35,587 bases of DNA from Roseburia sp. 1XD42-69. Lineage in GTDB: Bacteria; Bacillota; Clostridia; Lachnospirales; Lachnospiraceae. Position 1 is the first letter of the stretch; each line of letters starts with the position of its first letter. Where the stretch lies: positions 1 to 35,587 of the forward strand of contig NZ_RAZG01000041.1 of NCBI RefSeq assembly GCF_003612565.1, given 5' to 3'. Below the pieces are notes generated by a model. That model worked only from the letters and a program-made list of their open reading frames with translations, was not told the DNA's origin and made no database searches. This document shows, in pieces, positions 15,030 through 22,813 of the stretch. The position numbers were made by a program, and so were the translations under genes.

Positions 15030-16799
15030 ATGGGAACACTGGGAAACAGAAAAAGCTTAAGATGGAAAATGGTAAGAATGATGTTGTTTGGGTGGCTGCT
15101 TCCTCTTTTGATCCTTACCCTTGGCATGATATTTACGGTATCCTCTATGATAAAAAATCAACTGGAAAAGACCATTGTCGTCTCCTCTGACAAAGCTATG
15201 GAAATCTGTGATATGCAGTTTCAGGAAATGATTGTATCCTCAAAAAATGCTTCCTATAACGGAACCATCCGGGACAGTTACGTGAATTTTATGCGCCAGG
15301 GAGCCAGTGTAAGGGATAAAAAAGCAATTAGTAATTTTCTAGCCCAGCAATATAAATATGACGCCCGTATTTTATGTACTATGCTGTTTTTTTTAGATGA
15401 TCCGGAGGAGGTATTTTATGTTTACAATACATATCAGGACAACAACACGGGGAATGAGGCATTTCGGCGGAAAAATTTTTTTATGGATTACGTGCAGAAG
15501 GAAGTGATAGAAAAAAGTGAAAACCTGGATACGGGCCTTGCCCTTATGGAGAAAGAGGGGCATCTTTATTTTGTGAGAAATCTGGTAAACAGTTCCTTTA
15601 CCCCTTATGCCATGCTGGTTATGGAACTTAAGCCGAAGGATATGCTGGAAAGTTTAAACAGTATTTGGGGAATGGAGCATTATGAAATGTATATTGACGG
15701 TGTGCCTTTGATGCAAAACGGGGTGGATAAACGGTTTCATAAGGAGCGTATCAAAGATATTACAGAGGGCAGCGTGTATTATAATAACCGGAAGGAAGCC
15801 TTTGTCTATAAAGTGACGAAGAGGGGGCCTCAGCAGATTGCCTATGTGGTGGAATTGAATTCTAAGAGTATTATAGATGAAACTGTGGTGCTTTGGTATA
15901 CCTTTACGCTGGCATTGTTTTTTATGCTGCTTCTCATTGCGGTAGTTTTTCGTTTTGTGCACACAAAGGTGACAAAACCTATGGCGGAGCTGATTGAAGG
16001 GGCCAGGGAGATTGCCCTGGGGAATTACGGTCACCAGGTGGAGGTGGAAAAAAGCAGCGATGAATTTGAATATCTGGACAGGGCATTTAACACCATGTCA
16101 TCAGAATTGAAATACCAGTTTGAAACGATATACGAGGAGGAGCTGGCCCTTAAGGACGCCAATATTAAGGCTCTGCAGTCCCAGTTTAACCCTCACTTTT
16201 TAAATAATACCTTAGAAATCATAAACTGGGAAGCCAGGATGAACGGGAATGACAATGTAAGCGGCATGATAGAGGCCCTTACCACTATGCTGAATGCCAC
16301 CATGAACTGGAAACAGAGGCGTTTCGTGATGCTTTCTGAAGAACTCTCTTATGTGGATGCCTATCTGTATATTATTTCCAGCCGATATGGGGAAAGATTC
16401 CAGGTTCACAGAGACATAGACGAAAGCCTGCTGGGCGTATCTGTTCCTATTCTTATCATACAGCCCATTGTGGAAAATGCGGTGGAGCATGGGGTGGAAG
16501 AAAACAGAAAAGGAATTGTTGAGATTAAAATATACAGGGAGGAGGATAAACTTTATATTAAAGTTATAAATGACGGAATTTTGAAGGAATCGGATAAGGA
16601 AAAAATACGAAGATTATTAGGGGAGGGAGAGGCAAAACTGGATGAATCTCATATCAGTCTTGGCATACGTAATGTGAACAGGAGACTTAAAATTATTTAC
16701 GGGGATGACTGCGGTTTAACTGTAGAAAGTGACGAAGAAAGCAAGACAGTCAGCACAATTTTGGTCAAACTGCCAAAGGAGGACAATATAAGTCAATAA
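15030..16799 (+). CDS. YesM-type sensor histidine kinase
   Basis: The 589-residue membrane kinase has a first membrane helix at about residues 17-38, a large extracytoplasmic sensor domain, a second helix at about 290-312, a HAMP domain (about 313-365), the His_kinase domain with the phospho-accepting His389 in LQSQFNPHFLNNTLEIINWE, and a HATPase domain with QPIVENAVEHG and the glycine box SLGIRNVNRRL. YesM kinases usually pair with AraC-type regulators and sense the availability of the sugar imported by a linked ABC transporter. Here the transporter genes and the cognate regulator (19413-20177) follow. Ribosome binding site AAAGGAGG is well placed. The gene is intact although the downstream transporter is not. 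Confidence 0.93.
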   Translation: MGTLGNRKSLRWKMVRMMLFGWLLPLLILTLGMIFTVSSMIKNQLEKTIVVSSDKAMEICDMQFQEMIVSSKNASYNGTIRDSYVNFMRQGASVRDKKAISNFLAQQYKYDARILCTMLFFLDDPEEVFYVYNTYQDNNTGNEAFRRKNFFMDYVQKEVIEKSENLDTGLALMEKEGHLYFVRNLVNSSFTPYAMLVMELKPKDMLESLNSIWGMEHYEMYIDGVPLMQNGVDKRFHKERIKDITEGSVYYNNRKEAFVYKVTKRGPQQIAYVVELNSKSIIDETVVLWYTFTLALFFMLLLIAVVFRFVHTKVTKPMAELIEGAREIALGNYGHQVEVEKSSDEFEYLDRAFNTMSSELKYQFETIYEEELALKDANIKALQSQFNPHFLNNTLEIINWEARMNGNDNVSGMIEALTTMLNATMNWKQRRFVMLSEELSYVDAYLYIISSRYGERFQVHRDIDESLLGVSVPILIIQPIVENAVEHGVEENRKGIVEIKIYREEDKLYIKVINDGILKESDKEKIRRLLGEGEAKLDESHISLGIRNVNRRLKIIYGDDCGLTVESDEESKTVSTILVKLPKEDNISQ

Positions 16800-16903
16800 A
16801 TGGCAAGTCTGACAATTACCATTTTCCCTTGCGTCCGGTATGATATAGACAGATGAAAACAAAGCATCCAATTAAACATTTAAAGACAAAGGGAGGTATT
16901 TCT

Positions 16904-18300
16904 ATGAAAATGAAAAGAGTTGCAGCAACAATTTTATCAGGTGCTATGGCAGTTTCACTTGCGGCCTGCGGGGGTGGAGACAAGGCTGGCGAGGGAGCAA
17001 AATCAGCAGCGGCAGATGCGAACACTGAGTCGGCAGGAGAAGGAATTGCGGAGCAGGCCCAGGGGGGCGTTGAACTTGAAGTAGTTACCACATTTGCAGG
17101 AAATGATGGAAATGCGCAGAATTACAAAACTTTCTATCAGCAGTGGGAAGAAAAGACGGGCAATAAGATTGAGGATATGTCCGCAACCGCTGACGACACT
17201 TTTAAAGTGCGGGTGGTAACAGATTTTGAAACGGGGTCGGAGCCGGATGTGTTATTCTTCTTTAACGGATCAGATGCAAACAGCTTTATCGAGGCAGGGA
17301 AAGTAGTGTCCATAGAGGATATCCGGGCGGAATTTCCCGACTATGCATCCAATTTGGATGACGGACGTATTCCGGTATCTTTAGTGGACAATAAGGCATA
17401 CGCAGTGCGGTAAACGGAATCTGGGAGGCTATGTTTGTAAATACGGAAATTCTGGATGCAGCAGGGGTTACCATGCCAGGGGCAGATTATACCTGGGAGC
17501 AGTTTACAGAGGACTGCCAGAAGATTAAAGAAGCAGGCTATACGCCTATCGCAGCAGCATTGGGCGACATTCCCCATTATTGGTGGGAGTTTTCAATTTT
17601 TAATTACAATACGCCGGAAAACCATCTGACAATTCCGGAAAATATCGAAGATGAAATCGGAAAAGGATGGGTAGCAGGTATGGAAGATATCAAAGCCCTT
17701 TATGAGGCGGGATATTTCCCGGAAAATACCCTTTCCGCTAAGGATGACGAGACCTTTGCCATGTTTACAGAGGGTAAAGCTGCATTCCTTCTTGACGGTT
17801 CCTGGAAGGTAAATGGAATTGCATCCGCCTGCCAGTCAGACCCGGATGACCCTTCCACACTGGATACAGAAAAGCTTGCAAAATTTGATGTCACCTATGT
17901 GCCTGCAAAGGACGGCAGAAAGGCAACTGATTTAATCGGCGGATTGACCAGTGGATATTACATTACAAAAAAAGCATGGGATGACCCGGAAAAGAAAGCA
18001 GCGGCAGTTGATTTTATATCTTATATGACTTCTGATGAAGTGGTGCCGGAATTTGCACAGCACGGCTCCAGCGCTCTTAAGAATGTACCGGAAGTAGATG
18101 AAAACGTATTTAATGAACTGCAGATGAAATCTTTAAAAATGGTAGCAGGCAGCACTTCCTTTACAGGGCCGGTTCAGGATTTGTTCCAGGGGGAGAGCAG
18201 AGTGCCTACATTTGACGGTATGCCTGAAATCGTAAGCGGAGCAGTAGATGCAAAAGATGCAGTTCAGGAAGGTCTTGATATTTACTGGAGCTCAAATTAA
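16904..18300 (+). pseudogene. ABC sugar-binding lipoprotein, frameshifted
   Basis: This would be a CUT1-family extracellular solute-binding lipoprotein of about 465 residues. The true start is the ATG at 16904, preceded by GGGAGG, giving a lipoprotein signal with lipobox LAAC. The first reading frame stops at TAA 17411-17413 after AYAVR. Shifting by one base at about 17408 restores the family sequence: AYAVPVNGIWEAMFVNTEIL, so one base (a C of CCG) has been lost. The remainder, to 18300, is uninterrupted and includes FLLDGSWKVNG and GGLTSGYYITKKAWDD, ending IYWSSN. The substrate is probably chitobiose or chitooligosaccharides by operon context. Alternatives are a sequencing error or programmed frameshifting, but two further lesions downstream favour real decay. 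Confidence 0.88.
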
Positions 18301-18346
18301 TGAAATTGGATAACTGTAAATGACGGGGATATAACCCTGTTGGTTA

Positions 18347-18373
18347 AATGCCGGAGATTTTATCTCCGGCATT
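18347..18373 (+). other. Intercistronic hairpin between binding protein and permease
   Basis: AATGCCGGAGA (18347-18357) pairs perfectly with 18363-18373 around a 5-nt loop, without a T tract. Such hairpins after binding-protein genes commonly stabilise the upstream message or attenuate readthrough to the permeases. Confidence 0.7.
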
Positions 18374-18394
18374 CCTAAAAAAGAAGGTGAACAT

Positions 18395-18934
18395 ATGGGA
18401 GCTAATATTTATAAAAATAAAAAACCATTATTTCTGTTTTTACTTCCGGCATTTATCTTTATGGTTGTGTTTTTATATTTTCCATTTTTTTAAAATATTG
18501 TAGATAGCTGCATGGAGATAAAGCAGCTTGGAATTTCCGGAGAGGTGTTAAATGAGCCCTGGTATTCCAATTATGCAAAGCTGTTTACAGATGACAATGT
18601 GCGGACATCTCTGAAAAATACATTGATTATGACAGTTGTGACCATCTTCGGACAGGTGGGAATCGCTCTTTTACTTGCCCTTATGGTGGACAATATAAAA
18701 CGCAGGGCGAAAGTATTTAGAACCATGTTTTTCTTCCCCATTGTTGTATCCGCAACTGCCCTGGGTCTTTTGTTTAACCTGATATTTTTATACGACACAG
18801 GAATGATAAATCAGCTTCTTTCCATGTTTGGGAAACAGGAACTTACTGATTGGAAAAGTGAGAAATGGGCATTGTTTACCATGATGCTTCCCGTTATGTG
18901 GCAGTATGTGGGATTTTATTTTGTCATAATCCGG
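18395..18934 (+). pseudogene. ABC sugar permease 1 (MalF-like), nonsense mutation and 3' deletion
   Basis: The first permease begins at ATG 18395 (AAGAAGGTG site) and reads a first membrane helix (LFLFLLPAFIFMVVFLYFPF). An in-frame TAA at 18491-18493 then interrupts FF*NIVDS, where homologues keep a sense codon. The frame resumes at once (EIKQLGISGE...) through helices LIMTVVTIFGQVGIALLLAL and FFFPIVVSATALGLLFNLIF to MWQYVGFYFVII at about 18930. There it runs into sequence belonging to the second permease in another frame and stops at 19003. Only about 178 of roughly 295 residues remain, and the EAA loop that docks the ATPase is lost. It cannot encode a working MalF-type subunit. Confidence 0.88.
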
Positions 18935-19410
18935 TGTATACCATGGAAGTTTCCTGGGGAATCGCAGGAACAAAGAACTGGTGGCTGTCCATGTTCTCTG
19001 TGATACTGCCCCAGGTAGCCGGGAATTTGTCTTTTGCAATTATTGTGCTCACAGGATATATCAGAAGTCTGCCTATCGAATTAGAAGAAGCAGCTTTTAT
19101 GGAAGGATGCGGCCCTATACAGATTTTCTTCAGGGTGATTGTCCCCCTGACAAAGCCCTCTTTTGCTACCGTGGCAATTTTCTCTTTCCTTTGGAGTTAT
19201 AATGACTTGTTCACTCAGATGTTTTTCCTGAGAAGGCCTGATATTATGGCTATTACCAGGCTTTTAAATGAACTTACCTCCAATGAAGGTACGGATTACG
19301 GACTTATGGCCGCTGCAGTTTCCCTTGTAGTGGTTCCTGTAATGATTGTATATATTTTCATGCAAAAGTATATCATAAAGGGTATGACAGCAGGTGCTGT
19401 AAAGGGGTAA
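18930..19410 (+). pseudogene. ABC sugar permease 2 (MalG-like), 5' truncated
   Basis: Beginning near 18930, in a frame different from permease 1, the sequence encodes the C-terminal half of a MalG-type permease. It includes the EAA loop ELEEAAFMEGCGPIQIFFRV, the helix FATVAIFSFLWSYNDLF, and the family-typical end MQKYIIKGMTAGAVKG. About 160 of roughly 280 residues are present and the N-terminal membrane helices are gone. The junction with permease 1 lies inside about 18925-18940 and implies loss of roughly 700 bases or more, covering the end of one gene and the beginning of the next. The regulator gene starts three bases after the stop. Confidence 0.85.
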
Positions 19411-19412
19411 AA

Positions 19413-20177
19413 ATGTATAAAGTTGTGATTATTGACGATGAACCTATTATTGTGGAGGGATTGTCCAAGGCAGTCCATTGGGAAAAATGGGACTGCCAGG
19501 TGGCGGCAACGGCAGAAAAAGGACAGAGCGGAATTGAAATTATTAAAAGGGAAAATCCGGACATTCTTTTTTCCGATATCAGGATGCCGGGGATGGACGG
19601 ACTTTCCATGATTGCCGCACTGAAATCGGAGCATCCCCATATGCAGATCGCCATTCTCACAGGATTTCGGGATTTTGAGCATGCCAGGGAGGCCATACGC
19701 CTTGGGGTGGCACGGTTTCTGCTGAAGCCTTCCAAAATGGAAGAGTTGGAGGAAGCGGTTCAGGTTATGGTACAAAATCTTTCTCACAGAAAGGAAAACA
19801 CAGAGGGGGAAAAGGAAGAGGGAGGGCCGGAAGCGGCAGCGGCGGGGAGTTTTATCGCCCAGAATGCCGTTAAATATATTGAAGAAAACTACATGGAAAA
19901 ATTAAAGCTTTCCGATGTGGCAGACCATGTGTATGTAAGCCAGTGGCACTTGAGCAAGATTTTAAACCAGCATGTGGAGAAAAGTTTTTCCGATATCTTA
20001 AACCATGCCAGGATTGAAAAGGCAAAGGAACTTCTTCGGGAACCTTCCCTGCGCATAGGGGATATTGCGGAAAAAGTAGGGTTTTTGGATATGGCCCATT
20101 TCTCCAGGGTGTTTAAGAAACATACAGGGGTTTCGGCAAATGAATTTCGGAATCAGATGAAGAGTGAAAAAGAATAA
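19413..20177 (+). CDS. AraC-family response regulator (YesN type)
   Basis: The 254-residue regulator has an N-terminal receiver domain (residues 1-120) with acidic pocket Asp8/Asp9, phospho-acceptor Asp55 in FSDIRMPGMDG, Thr83 and Lys105 (LLKPS), then a short charged linker and an AraC/XylS DNA-binding domain (about 150-254) with two helix-turn-helix units (KLSDVADHVYVSQWHLSKIL and RIGDIAEKVGFLDMAHFSRV). It is the expected partner of the YesM kinase at 15030, separated from it by the decayed transporter genes. It would activate the transporter genes and possibly chbP and nagBA in response to the sugar. It is intact and ends at a bidirectional terminator. Confidence 0.93.
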   Translation: MYKVVIIDDEPIIVEGLSKAVHWEKWDCQVAATAEKGQSGIEIIKRENPDILFSDIRMPGMDGLSMIAALKSEHPHMQIAILTGFRDFEHAREAIRLGVARFLLKPSKMEELEEAVQVMVQNLSHRKENTEGEKEEGGPEAAAAGSFIAQNAVKYIEENYMEKLKLSDVADHVYVSQWHLSKILNQHVEKSFSDILNHARIEKAKELLREPSLRIGDIAEKVGFLDMAHFSRVFKKHTGVSANEFRNQMKSEKE

Positions 20178-20199
20178 GAAAACTTCATAAAAAAGAGGT

Positions 20200-20225
20200 A
20201 AAGGTCAGCCCAGGGGCTGACCTTT
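20200..20225. terminator. Bidirectional terminator between regulator and nagA
   Basis: AAAGGTCAGCC (20200-20210) pairs perfectly with 20215-20225 around a 4-nt loop. The arms end in A and T runs on either strand, and the hairpin overlaps the last codons of nagA. Confidence 0.8.
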
Positions 20226-21368
20226 AATAATGCGTTTAATTTCAAGGGTTTCTTTGTCCAGAAGAAGAAAATGTGCTTTCTTTCCCGGAGCGATACTGCC
20301 GTAGAGATCGTCAATCCCAATGGAGCGGCAGGGATTTATAGTAGCGGCGGCAACGGCGCTTTCCAGCGGTATTCCCATGGAAACGGCGGTTTTCATACAT
20401 TGGAACAAGGGAGTTACGCTGCCGGCGATGGTGCCGTCTGACAGGGTTGCCTTATTTTTTACTACGGTAACCTCCTGTCCTCCCAAGGTATATGTGCCGT
20501 CAGGTTTTCCTGCAGCACGCATACTATCGCTGATTAAAATAACACGGTTTTCAAAAAGCCGGAAAGTGGCACGAACCACCGGGGAAGAAATGTGCAGGCC
20601 GTCACAAATCAGTTCTACATAACATCCGGGGGTATCAAAAGCCGCTCCGATTACTCCGCTGTCTCTGTGATGGAAGGGCGGCATGGCGTTATATAAATGG
20701 GTAACATGGTTAGCGCCTGCATCCATTGAGGCTTTAGCGGCATCATAATTCGCTTCTGTGTGGGCAATGGAAAATGCCAATTTGTCCTTAAATTTTTCAA
20801 TACAGGGCAGGGCATTGGGAAGCTCTGGCGCTAAGGATATGAGTTTCACCAGTCCTTGGGAGAGATCTATCCAGTGTTCCACTAATCCGCCGTTGGGAGA
20901 AAGGATATGGGCCTCATTCTGGGCGCCTTTCTTTTCCCGGCTGATAAAAGGCCCTTCCATGTGTATGCCTACAAGGTCTGCAAATTCCCTGTCTGTCTCT
21001 TTTTGTGACTGCTCAGAAGAAAAATTTGCTGCTGTTTTGCAGATGCCATCTAACGTTTCCGGAGGCATTGTCATAGTGGCAGGGCAGATGGAGGTCACGC
21101 CGTTTTTTAGAGAAAAGGCGGCAATGCCTTTCACCGACTCCATGCTGTTGTCACAAAAATCATATCCGTCGCATCCGTGGAAATGAATGTCCGTAAGCCC
21201 TGGAATCACATAACATCCTGCAGCGTCAATCACAAGTTCATCCTCTTTTGGCGCTGGCAAAACATCATCCCCTGAAACCAGAGAAGTAATTTTTTCTCCT
21301 TCCGTTACAACAGACAGAGGGAGAAATTTATTTTCTTCCGTAAATACCAGACCGTTTTTAATAATCAT
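20205..21368 (-). CDS. nagA: N-acetylglucosamine-6-phosphate deacetylase
   Basis: The 387-residue amidohydrolase converts GlcNAc-6-phosphate to glucosamine-6-phosphate and acetate in the cytosol. Visible elements are the metal site HFHG (His62, His64) after the small beta domain, GIHMEGPF with its metal-binding Glu, SIAHTEANYD, THLYNAMPPFHHRDSG with substrate and metal histidines, CDGLHI, and the catalytic Asp281 in LISDSMRAAG. Length and domain order are normal. It follows nagB after 29 bp on the same strand (AGGAG site), forming a nagBA operon. It handles the product of the phosphorylase and mutase encoded on the other strand. Confidence 0.96.
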   Translation of the reverse strand: MIIKNGLVFTEENKFLPLSVVTEGEKITSLVSGDDVLPAPKEDELVIDAAGCYVIPGLTDIHFHGCDGYDFCDNSMESVKGIAAFSLKNGVTSICPATMTMPPETLDGICKTAANFSSEQSQKETDREFADLVGIHMEGPFISREKKGAQNEAHILSPNGGLVEHWIDLSQGLVKLISLAPELPNALPCIEKFKDKLAFSIAHTEANYDAAKASMDAGANHVTHLYNAMPPFHHRDSGVIGAAFDTPGCYVELICDGLHISSPVVRATFRLFENRVILISDSMRAAGKPDGTYTLGGQEVTVVKNKATLSDGTIAGSVTPLFQCMKTAVSMGIPLESAVAAATINPCRSIGIDDLYGSIAPGKKAHFLLLDKETLEIKRIIKGQPLG

Positions 21369-21397
21369 AAGATTTGCTCCTTTTTAAAATGTTATAA

Positions 21398-22123
21398 CTA
21401 CAACAGCTCCAAGGCATCTTTGTCAGCAATAAGCGTTACATCTGGGTGCATCTGTAAGATGGAAGCCGGAACCTGAGGTGTAACCGGGCCTGTAAAAGCC
21501 TCTTTTACAATATTAGCTTTTCCCTTTCCGCTTACAATTACCAGGATTTTTTTTGCCTGCATAATGGATTGAATCCCCATCGTGTAGGCTTGTTTTGGAA
21601 CTTCATCCATGGAATCAAAGAAACGGGCATTGGCATCTATGGTACTTTTTGCCAAATCCACACAATGGGTTCCCTTGGCAAAAACTTCATCCGGTTCATT
21701 AAAACCGATATGTCCGTTGTTTCCAAGACCTAAAAGCTGCAAATCAGTGCCGCCGCAGTTTTCAATAATGGCATCGTAGTCTGCACAGGCTTTCTCGGCG
21801 TTTTCTTCCAGGCCATTTGGAACATAGGTGCATGTTTTGTCAATATTAATATGGTCAAAGAAATTTGTGTTCATAAAATAGCGGTAGCTTTGGGCATTTT
21901 CCGGTGAAAGTCCTTTGTATTCGTCTAAGTTTATGCTGGTGACTTTGGAAAAGTCAAGATCCCCTGCCTGGTGTCGCCGGATTAATTCCTGGTAGGTGCC
22001 AATGGGGGAAGAACCTGTGGCAAGGCCCAGCACACAATTTGGTTTTAAGGTGACTTGTGCGGCAATGTAGTTTGCCGCCATGCGGCTCATTTGGTTATAG
22101 TCTTCTGCTTTGATAATGTTCAT
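21398..22123 (-). CDS. nagB: Glucosamine-6-phosphate deaminase
   Basis: The 241-residue enzyme converts glucosamine-6-phosphate to fructose-6-phosphate and ammonia, linking amino sugars to glycolysis. Family motifs are LGLATGSSPIGTYQELIRRH near the N-terminus (phosphate loop), INLDEYKGL with the catalytic Asp, and LLGLGNNGHIGFNEP with the ring-opening His and Glu. At 241 residues it is the short Gram-positive form without the allosteric C-terminal tail of the E. coli enzyme. AAGGAGAGGG precedes the ATG. A consensus promoter lies just upstream and nagA follows. Confidence 0.96.
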   Translation of the reverse strand: MNIIKAEDYNQMSRMAANYIAAQVTLKPNCVLGLATGSSPIGTYQELIRRHQAGDLDFSKVTSINLDEYKGLSPENAQSYRYFMNTNFFDHINIDKTCTYVPNGLEENAEKACADYDAIIENCGGTDLQLLGLGNNGHIGFNEPDEVFAKGTHCVDLAKSTIDANARFFDSMDEVPKQAYTMGIQSIMQAKKILVIVSGKGKANIVKEAFTGPVTPQVPASILQMHPDVTLIADKDALELL

Positions 22124-22167
22124 AAATCCCTCTCCTTTTTGGTTGTTGATTGTGTAGTTTTTATTCC

Positions 22168-22196
22168 AGTATAACAGTGAAAATGGGGGATTACAA
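22168..22196 (-). promoter_or_regulatory. nagBA promoter
   Basis: On the minus strand TTGTAA (22196-22191), a 17-bp spacer and TATACT (22173-22168), about 45 bases before the nagB start codon. Confidence 0.8.
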
Positions 22197-22212
22197 GGGA
22201 TGCGAAGGGGGA

Positions 22213-22241
22213 TGACAAGATAAGGAAAAAAGTGACAAGAT
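22213..22241. promoter_or_regulatory. Direct repeats TGACAAGAT, 20 bp apart
   Basis: TGACAAGAT occurs at 22213-22221 and 22233-22241. The two copies lie on one face of the helix, between the divergent promoters of nagB and the small gene at 22320, beginning 17 bp upstream of the nagB -35. This geometry suits an AraC-type or similar regulator. Confidence 0.5.
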
Positions 22242-22260
22242 TAGTGAAATAGAAATTATA

Positions 22261-22289
22261 TTGAGGTTATAGACATACTGTGATATGAT
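22261..22289 (+). promoter_or_regulatory. Promoter of the small gene at 22320
   Basis: TTGAGG (22261-22266), 17-bp spacer, TATGAT (22284-22289). It points rightwards, divergent from the nagB promoter. Confidence 0.65.
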
Positions 22290-22319
22290 TTGTACATAGC
22301 ATAGATGTAGGTAATTAAC

Positions 22320-22802
22320 ATGCGAACATTAAAAATAGAAGCAGTTAGTATTTCAAACAAAGGACGAAGTGATTCAGTGTCTTTTTTATATGAAGAATGT
22401 AAAAATATGAAGTCACGTATAGAATTACTAGAAATCATAAGACATTTTTATTCTGATACGCTTTGTTATGGAAGCTGTTTAAAATTTTCTGCCAGATATC
22501 TGGCAGAAGAAATAGAGGATGTCGGTTTTAAAAGTCATATAAATGATGTGATATGTTTTCATAGTGAACCTTTCTATGGGATAGCATATTTGGAGCAAGT
22601 TTACGCAGATATCCTGGAAAAATGTCAAAACGGAATACCTCCGGTTGTTACAGTCCAGTTTCCGGCTTTTAGGAAAATTTCTCCGTCTATGGAAAAGAAG
22701 AACTTTACCATTGCTGTAAATCAAGGGAGGAGCTTGGGGATGAGGAAAGATGGGAGAGAAATAAAGATGATTTGTATCACTTATTTGAGTAAAAGCAAAT
22801 GA
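22320..22802 (+). CDS. Hypothetical protein, unrecognised
   Basis: The reading frame encodes 160 residues with balanced composition, no signal peptide and no membrane segment; I do not recognise a family. A helical stretch (RIELLEIIRHFYSDTLC, then FSARYLAEEIEDV) is followed by a mixed region and a basic C-terminus. A plausible promoter ends 31 bases before the first ATG. The ribosome binding site there (TAGGT) is weak, and the Met at 22407 (MKSRIELLEI) is an alternative start giving 131 residues. The gene converges on the sensor kinase gene and stops 11 bp from its end. It is more AT-rich than its neighbours, so it may be a recent arrival. Confidence 0.55.
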   Translation: MRTLKIEAVSISNKGRSDSVSFLYEECKNMKSRIELLEIIRHFYSDTLCYGSCLKFSARYLAEEIEDVGFKSHINDVICFHSEPFYGIAYLEQVYADILEKCQNGIPPVVTVQFPAFRKISPSMEKKNFTIAVNQGRSLGMRKDGREIKMICITYLSKSK

Positions 22803-22813
22803 ATCTATATGAA

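Noticed and set aside
16801-16900. Riboswitch ahead of the binding-protein gene
   Set aside because: The stretch is short, with no strong hairpin and no recognisable conserved core.
18512-19003. Independent 163-residue permease starting at 18512
   Set aside because: It lies in the same frame as the ATG at 18395, behind one stop codon, and its last 25 residues are out-of-frame permease 2 sequence.
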